From the NCBI GenBank assembly GCA_963169295.1, contig CAUJDD010000003.1, positions 1 to 35,329 of the forward strand: a stretch of 35,329 nucleotides of DNA. Reading direction: 5' to 3'. The DNA is from UBA4416 sp020846025. GTDB taxonomy: Bacteria > Bacteroidota > Bacteroidia > B-17B0 > Aurantibacillaceae. Of this stretch, positions 32,490 to 35,329 are shown piece by piece. Within the stretch, counting starts at the first letter, position 1; each line of letters opens with the position of its first letter. The notes beneath the pieces were generated by a model, which worked only from the letters and a program-made list of their open reading frames with translations, did not search any database and was not told the origin of the DNA. Made by a program: the position numbers and the translations under genes.

Positions 32490-32519
32490 TTGTAGTTCTA
32501 GACTTTTCTGTTATATTTG
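32490..32519 (+). promoter_or_regulatory. Desaturase promoter (TTG-N19-TATATTTG)
   Basis: TTG at 32490-32492, 19-base spacer and perfect TATATTTG at 32512-32519, the strongest match in the window to the Bacteroidota housekeeping promoter. The leader to ATG 32556 is about 30 bases. Confidence 0.75.
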
Positions 32520-32555
32520 TCCAATTTAATTTAAGAAATAACATAATATTCATAT

Positions 32556-33662
32556 ATGTCAGCTCAAGCCTTAAGATTTAATACCGCCAATCGCTCGTTT
32601 TATTTAACAGTAAAAAAGCGTGTAGATGAGTATTTTAAAACTCATAATATTTCTAGATATGCTAATACTCAAATGGTTATAAAATCCATTTTTATGTTTG
32701 TCTTATATCTTACACCTTATTTTTTGCTAATATGCAACGTGTTTGAGTCGTATTGGATACAGGCTTTATTAGCTTTTTTAATGGGACTTGGTATGGCTGG
32801 TATTGGTTTGTCGGTTATGCACGATGCCAACCATGGCACCTATTCTCGTCATCAAAAGTGGAATAAGTTAATGGCATTAAGTATGAACTTCATTGGAGGA
32901 AGTTCTTTGAATTGGCAAATTCAACATAATGTGTTGCATCATACTTATACGAATATACATGAGCACGATGAAGACATTGCTCCACTTGGTTTTTTAAGAT
33001 TTGAACCACATGCTGAGTATAAGAAAATACATAAATACCAATTTATATATGCTTGGTTTTTTTATGGATTAATGACCTTTATGTGGGCAACTACTAAAGA
33101 TTTTAGTCAGTTAGCTAGATACAATAGAGAAGGACATTTAAAAACCAAACAAAAAAGTTATTCTAAAGAATTATTGATGTTAGTTTTAAATAAAATATTT
33201 TATTTAGTATTTAGTATAGTAATTCCTATGATATTTATGTCTAACCCTTGGTGGCATATTTTAATTGGTTGGAGTATCATGCACTTCACTTGTGGGTTAT
33301 TATTAGCTTTAATATTTCAGCCAGCTCATGTAGTGGATTTAACTGAGTTCCCAACACCTGATTCAACTGGTAATATGCAAGATGATTGGGCCTCTCACCA
33401 AATGAAAACAACAGCTAATTTTGCTCAAAAAAGTTGGGCTTTTTCTTGGTTTGTTGGAGGTTTAAATTTTCAAGTAGAGCATCATTTGTTTCCAAACATT
33501 TGCCATGTGCATTATAAAAAAATTGCCCCTATAGTAAAACAAACCGCACAAGAATTTAATTTACCTTATCATAGCAAAAAAACATTTATTGGAGCTTTAG
33601 CTGCTCATGCAAAATTACTATACCAATTAGGGCAACCAAATTCAGTAAAAATGGCCGCTTAG
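32556..33662 (+). CDS. Membrane fatty-acid (acyl-CoA/acyl-lipid) desaturase
   Basis: A 368-residue integral membrane di-iron desaturase. The three histidine boxes are HDANH (89-93), QHNVLHH (about 123-129) and QVEHH (306-310); the last is the QxxHH form of front-end or linoleoyl-CoA-type desaturases. There are four main hydrophobic segments. It inserts a double bond into membrane lipid acyl chains, usually to keep membranes fluid at low temperature. No fused cytochrome b5 domain is present, so an external electron carrier is required. The gene has its own promoter and terminator, so it is monocistronic. Regioselectivity cannot be inferred. Confidence 0.92.
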   Translation: MSAQALRFNTANRSFYLTVKKRVDEYFKTHNISRYANTQMVIKSIFMFVLYLTPYFLLICNVFESYWIQALLAFLMGLGMAGIGLSVMHDANHGTYSRHQKWNKLMALSMNFIGGSSLNWQIQHNVLHHTYTNIHEHDEDIAPLGFLRFEPHAEYKKIHKYQFIYAWFFYGLMTFMWATTKDFSQLARYNREGHLKTKQKSYSKELLMLVLNKIFYLVFSIVIPMIFMSNPWWHILIGWSIMHFTCGLLLALIFQPAHVVDLTEFPTPDSTGNMQDDWASHQMKTTANFAQKSWAFSWFVGGLNFQVEHHLFPNICHVHYKKIAPIVKQTAQEFNLPYHSKKTFIGALAAHAKLLYQLGQPNSVKMAA

Positions 33663-33683
33663 GCATTTAACATTCATTTGTTT

Positions 33684-33712
33684 AAAATGCAGACTCTAAC
33701 AGTCTGCATTTT
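33684..33712 (+). terminator. Terminator of the desaturase gene
   Basis: A 12-bp stem (33684-33695 with 33701-33712; AATGCAGACT/AGTCTGCATT) with a 5-base loop, followed by a short T-tract, 21 bases after the desaturase stop. Confidence 0.92.
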
Positions 33713-33757
33713 TTGTTTTAAAATACTTACTTCGTATATCAATTAAAATTTAAAACT

Positions 33758-35122
33758 ATGCGAGTTCATTTAATTGCAATTGGTGGAAGTGCCATGCATA
33801 ATATGGCATTAGCCCTTCACGAAAAAGGATTTATTGTTTCAGGGAGTGATGATGAAATAAATGAACCATCGAAAACGCGATTAAAAAATGCTGGCCTATT
33901 ACCAGAAAAAATAGGTTGGTTTCCTGAAAAAATAACCTCAGATATAGAGGCAGTAATTTTAGGAATGCATGCTCGGGAAGATAATCCTGAATTAGTAAAA
34001 GCTAAAGAATTAGGCTTAAAAATTTATTCGTATCCAGAGTATATTTACGAAGCTACTAAAGATAAAACACGGGTTGTAGTAGGTGGGAGTCACGGAAAAA
34101 CAACAATTACTGCCATGATACTACATGTTTTAAATTACCATCATATTAATACCGATTTTATGGTGGGAGCTCAGCTAGAGGGCTTTAACACCATGGTGAA
34201 ATTAACCAAAGAGGCAAAAATTGCCATTATAGAAGGCGATGAATATTTAGCATCACCCATAGACAGACGTCCTAAGTTTCATTTATATAAGCCTAATATT
34301 GCTATTATTAGTGGCATTGCCTGGGATCATATCAATGTGTTTCCAACCTTTGAAATATATGTTGAACAGTTTAAAAAGTTTATAGAACTGATTGAGCCAA
34401 ATGGTACCTTAATTTATTGCAATGAAGATAATGAATTGCAAAAAGTTGCTGCATCAGCTACCAACAATTCTATTCACAAAATACCATACGCTATTCCCAA
34501 ACATAAAATTGAAAATGGCTTAACTATTTTAGAAGATAACCAACAGCAAATTCCGTTAAAGGTGTTCGGCAATCATAATTTAATGAATATAAATGGCGCA
34601 CATTTAGTGTGTCAAACATTAGGCATTACTGATTCTCAATTTTATGAAGCCATTCAGTCATTTAAAGGTGCTGCTAAGCGGTTAGAATTAGTTGAATCCA
34701 CAGCTGATTTTTCTTTTTACAAAGATTTCGCTCATTCACCTTCCAAGTTAAAAGCAACAACCAGTGCCGTAAAACATCAGTTTAAAAATAGAACAATCAT
34801 TGCCTGCATGGAATTACATACCTTCAGTAGTTTAAACGAAACCTTTTTAGCAGAATACAATGGTTCAATGAACGAGGCCGATGAAGCAATTGTGTATTTT
34901 AATCCTCATACCATTGAGCATAAGAAACTAAAACCAATTACAGAACAACAAGTACTTAGCTATTTTAATAGAAAAGATTTACAAGTTTTTACAGATAGTC
35001 AACAATTGGTTAGTTATTTAAAAAACAAACACCTGAAAAATCATGTGTTATTAATGATGAGTTCGGGAAATTTTGACGGAATAGACTTTAAACAATTATC
35101 AACTGAACTTAATGTGAATTAA
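33758..35122 (+). CDS. mpl: Mpl-type Mur ligase (murein peptide recycling)
   Basis: A 454-residue Mur ligase of the Mpl kind, which attaches recovered L-Ala-gamma-D-Glu-meso-DAP tripeptide to UDP-MurNAc. An N-terminal UDP-binding Rossmann part (MRVHLIAIGGSAMHNMALAL), the ATP P-loop GGSHGKTT at about 109-116, the IIEGDEYLASPIDRRPKF motif, FGNHNLMNINGAH, and the C-terminal KRLELVESTADFSFYKDFAHSP all align with Mpl rather than MurC. The last residues end at 35122 and the glycosyltransferase gene begins 2 bases later. The gene stands apart from the dcw cluster, as expected for a recycling enzyme. Confidence 0.9.
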   Translation: MRVHLIAIGGSAMHNMALALHEKGFIVSGSDDEINEPSKTRLKNAGLLPEKIGWFPEKITSDIEAVILGMHAREDNPELVKAKELGLKIYSYPEYIYEATKDKTRVVVGGSHGKTTITAMILHVLNYHHINTDFMVGAQLEGFNTMVKLTKEAKIAIIEGDEYLASPIDRRPKFHLYKPNIAIISGIAWDHINVFPTFEIYVEQFKKFIELIEPNGTLIYCNEDNELQKVAASATNNSIHKIPYAIPKHKIENGLTILEDNQQQIPLKVFGNHNLMNINGAHLVCQTLGITDSQFYEAIQSFKGAAKRLELVESTADFSFYKDFAHSPSKLKATTSAVKHQFKNRTIIACMELHTFSSLNETFLAEYNGSMNEADEAIVYFNPHTIEHKKLKPITEQQVLSYFNRKDLQVFTDSQQLVSYLKNKHLKNHVLLMMSSGNFDGIDFKQLSTELNVN

Positions 35123-35124
35123 TT

Positions 35125-35329
35125 TTGCCTAAAGTACTTCGTATAATTAATCGGTTCAATATAGGTGGCATAACCTATAATGTAACGTATCTTTCTAAAT
35201 ACTTGGAGCCTGAATTTGAAACCCTTTTGGTAGGAGGACCAGAAGAAGAAGGCGAAGATAGTTCATTGTATATTCCACAATCATTAGGCCTACAACCAAA
35301 AGTATTACATCAATTTCAGCGCGAAATAA
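35125..35329 (+). CDS. Glycosyltransferase (family 4-like), 5' part only
   Basis: The window ends inside this gene, so only about 68 codons are present and no stop is reached. Reading from TTG 35125 gives PKVLRIINRFNIGGITYN, then VTYLSKYLEPEFETLLVGG, the N-terminal Rossmann half and glycine-rich loop typical of GT4-type glycosyltransferases. The TTG is the only reasonable start close to the mpl stop (two-base gap), suggesting coupled translation; no ATG is in frame early. It likely transfers a sugar from a nucleotide donor during surface polysaccharide synthesis. Confidence 0.75.
   Translation, partial: MPKVLRIINRFNIGGITYNVTYLSKYLEPEFETLLVGGPEEEGEDSSLYIPQSLGLQPKVLHQFQREI

Noticed and set aside
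35120..35127. TAATTTTG as a promoter for the glycosyltransferase
   Set aside because: It overlaps the TTG start codon itself and the mpl stop, so it would start transcription inside the gene; a chance match is more likely.

Overview
The window is AT-rich chromosomal DNA from a member of the Bacteroidota, most likely a Flavobacteriia/Crocinitomicaceae-like or related free-living lineage. The evidence is two secreted proteins with C-terminal type IX secretion (T9SS) sorting domains, TTG-N19/20-TAnnTTTG promoters, LytS/LytTR-type two-component genes, a DUF3467 protein and generally absent Shine-Dalgarno sequences. No tRNA, rRNA, CRISPR array, prophage or intact insertion sequence is visible. Almost all of it is ordinary core genome with a few decayed or duplicated patches.

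Layout. 1-2211 (minus): DUF3467 gene, an intact acyltransferase-3 gene and a truncated second acyltransferase, closed by a 46-bp perfect palindromic terminator. 2281-2452: long imperfect inverted repeat that supplies the stop codon of htpG (2450-4342, minus; sigma-54-like site upstream). 4497-5357 (minus): coiled-coil lipoprotein resembling the Cbp1 family. 5494-6866 (plus): a DUF5819/HTTM pair resembling SdpA/SdpB. 6919-8395: prfB with its +1 programmed frameshift, then an ArsC-family gene. 8626-9311: T9SS-cargo gene broken by a frameshift. 9379-16320 (minus): tight four-gene run M1 peptidase, LTA-synthase-like phosphotransferase, flavoprotein lacking the usual redox cysteines, rbfA. 16414-18189 (minus): sppA. 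18297-22086 (plus): folK, deoxynucleoside kinase, OmpA-family protein, RluA pseudouridine synthase. 22118-29843: LytS-type hybrid propeller sensor kinase, small convergent gene, WG-repeat secreted protein, LytTR response regulator and a large T9SS protein; a ~108-bp direct repeat carrying a promoter sits in front of both secreted-protein genes. 30153-31264: YceI plus MarR regulator with a candidate operator. 31288-35329: cysteine desulfurase, fatty-acid desaturase, mpl, and the start of a glycosyltransferase.

How the genes connect. Much of the window concerns the cell envelope: peptidoglycan recycling (mpl), lipid unsaturation, periplasmic peptidases (SppA, M1), OmpA anchoring, T9SS cargo and acyltransferases. 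The sensor kinase and response regulator probably form one signalling pair interrupted by a small cassette. YceI and MarR probably form an autoregulated unit.

I found no clear multi-gene undescribed system. The best leads are the promoter-bearing duplication around the response regulator, the frameshifted T9SS gene, the disulfide-less flavoprotein with a Cys-rich tail, the SdpA/B-like pair without an evident peptide gene, and the ~170-bp inverted repeat family. The only gene-free stretch above 300 bases is 29844-30152; it holds a terminator, a repeat fragment, an operator-like palindrome and the yceI promoter. 8396-8625 (230 bases) shows nothing I can name.
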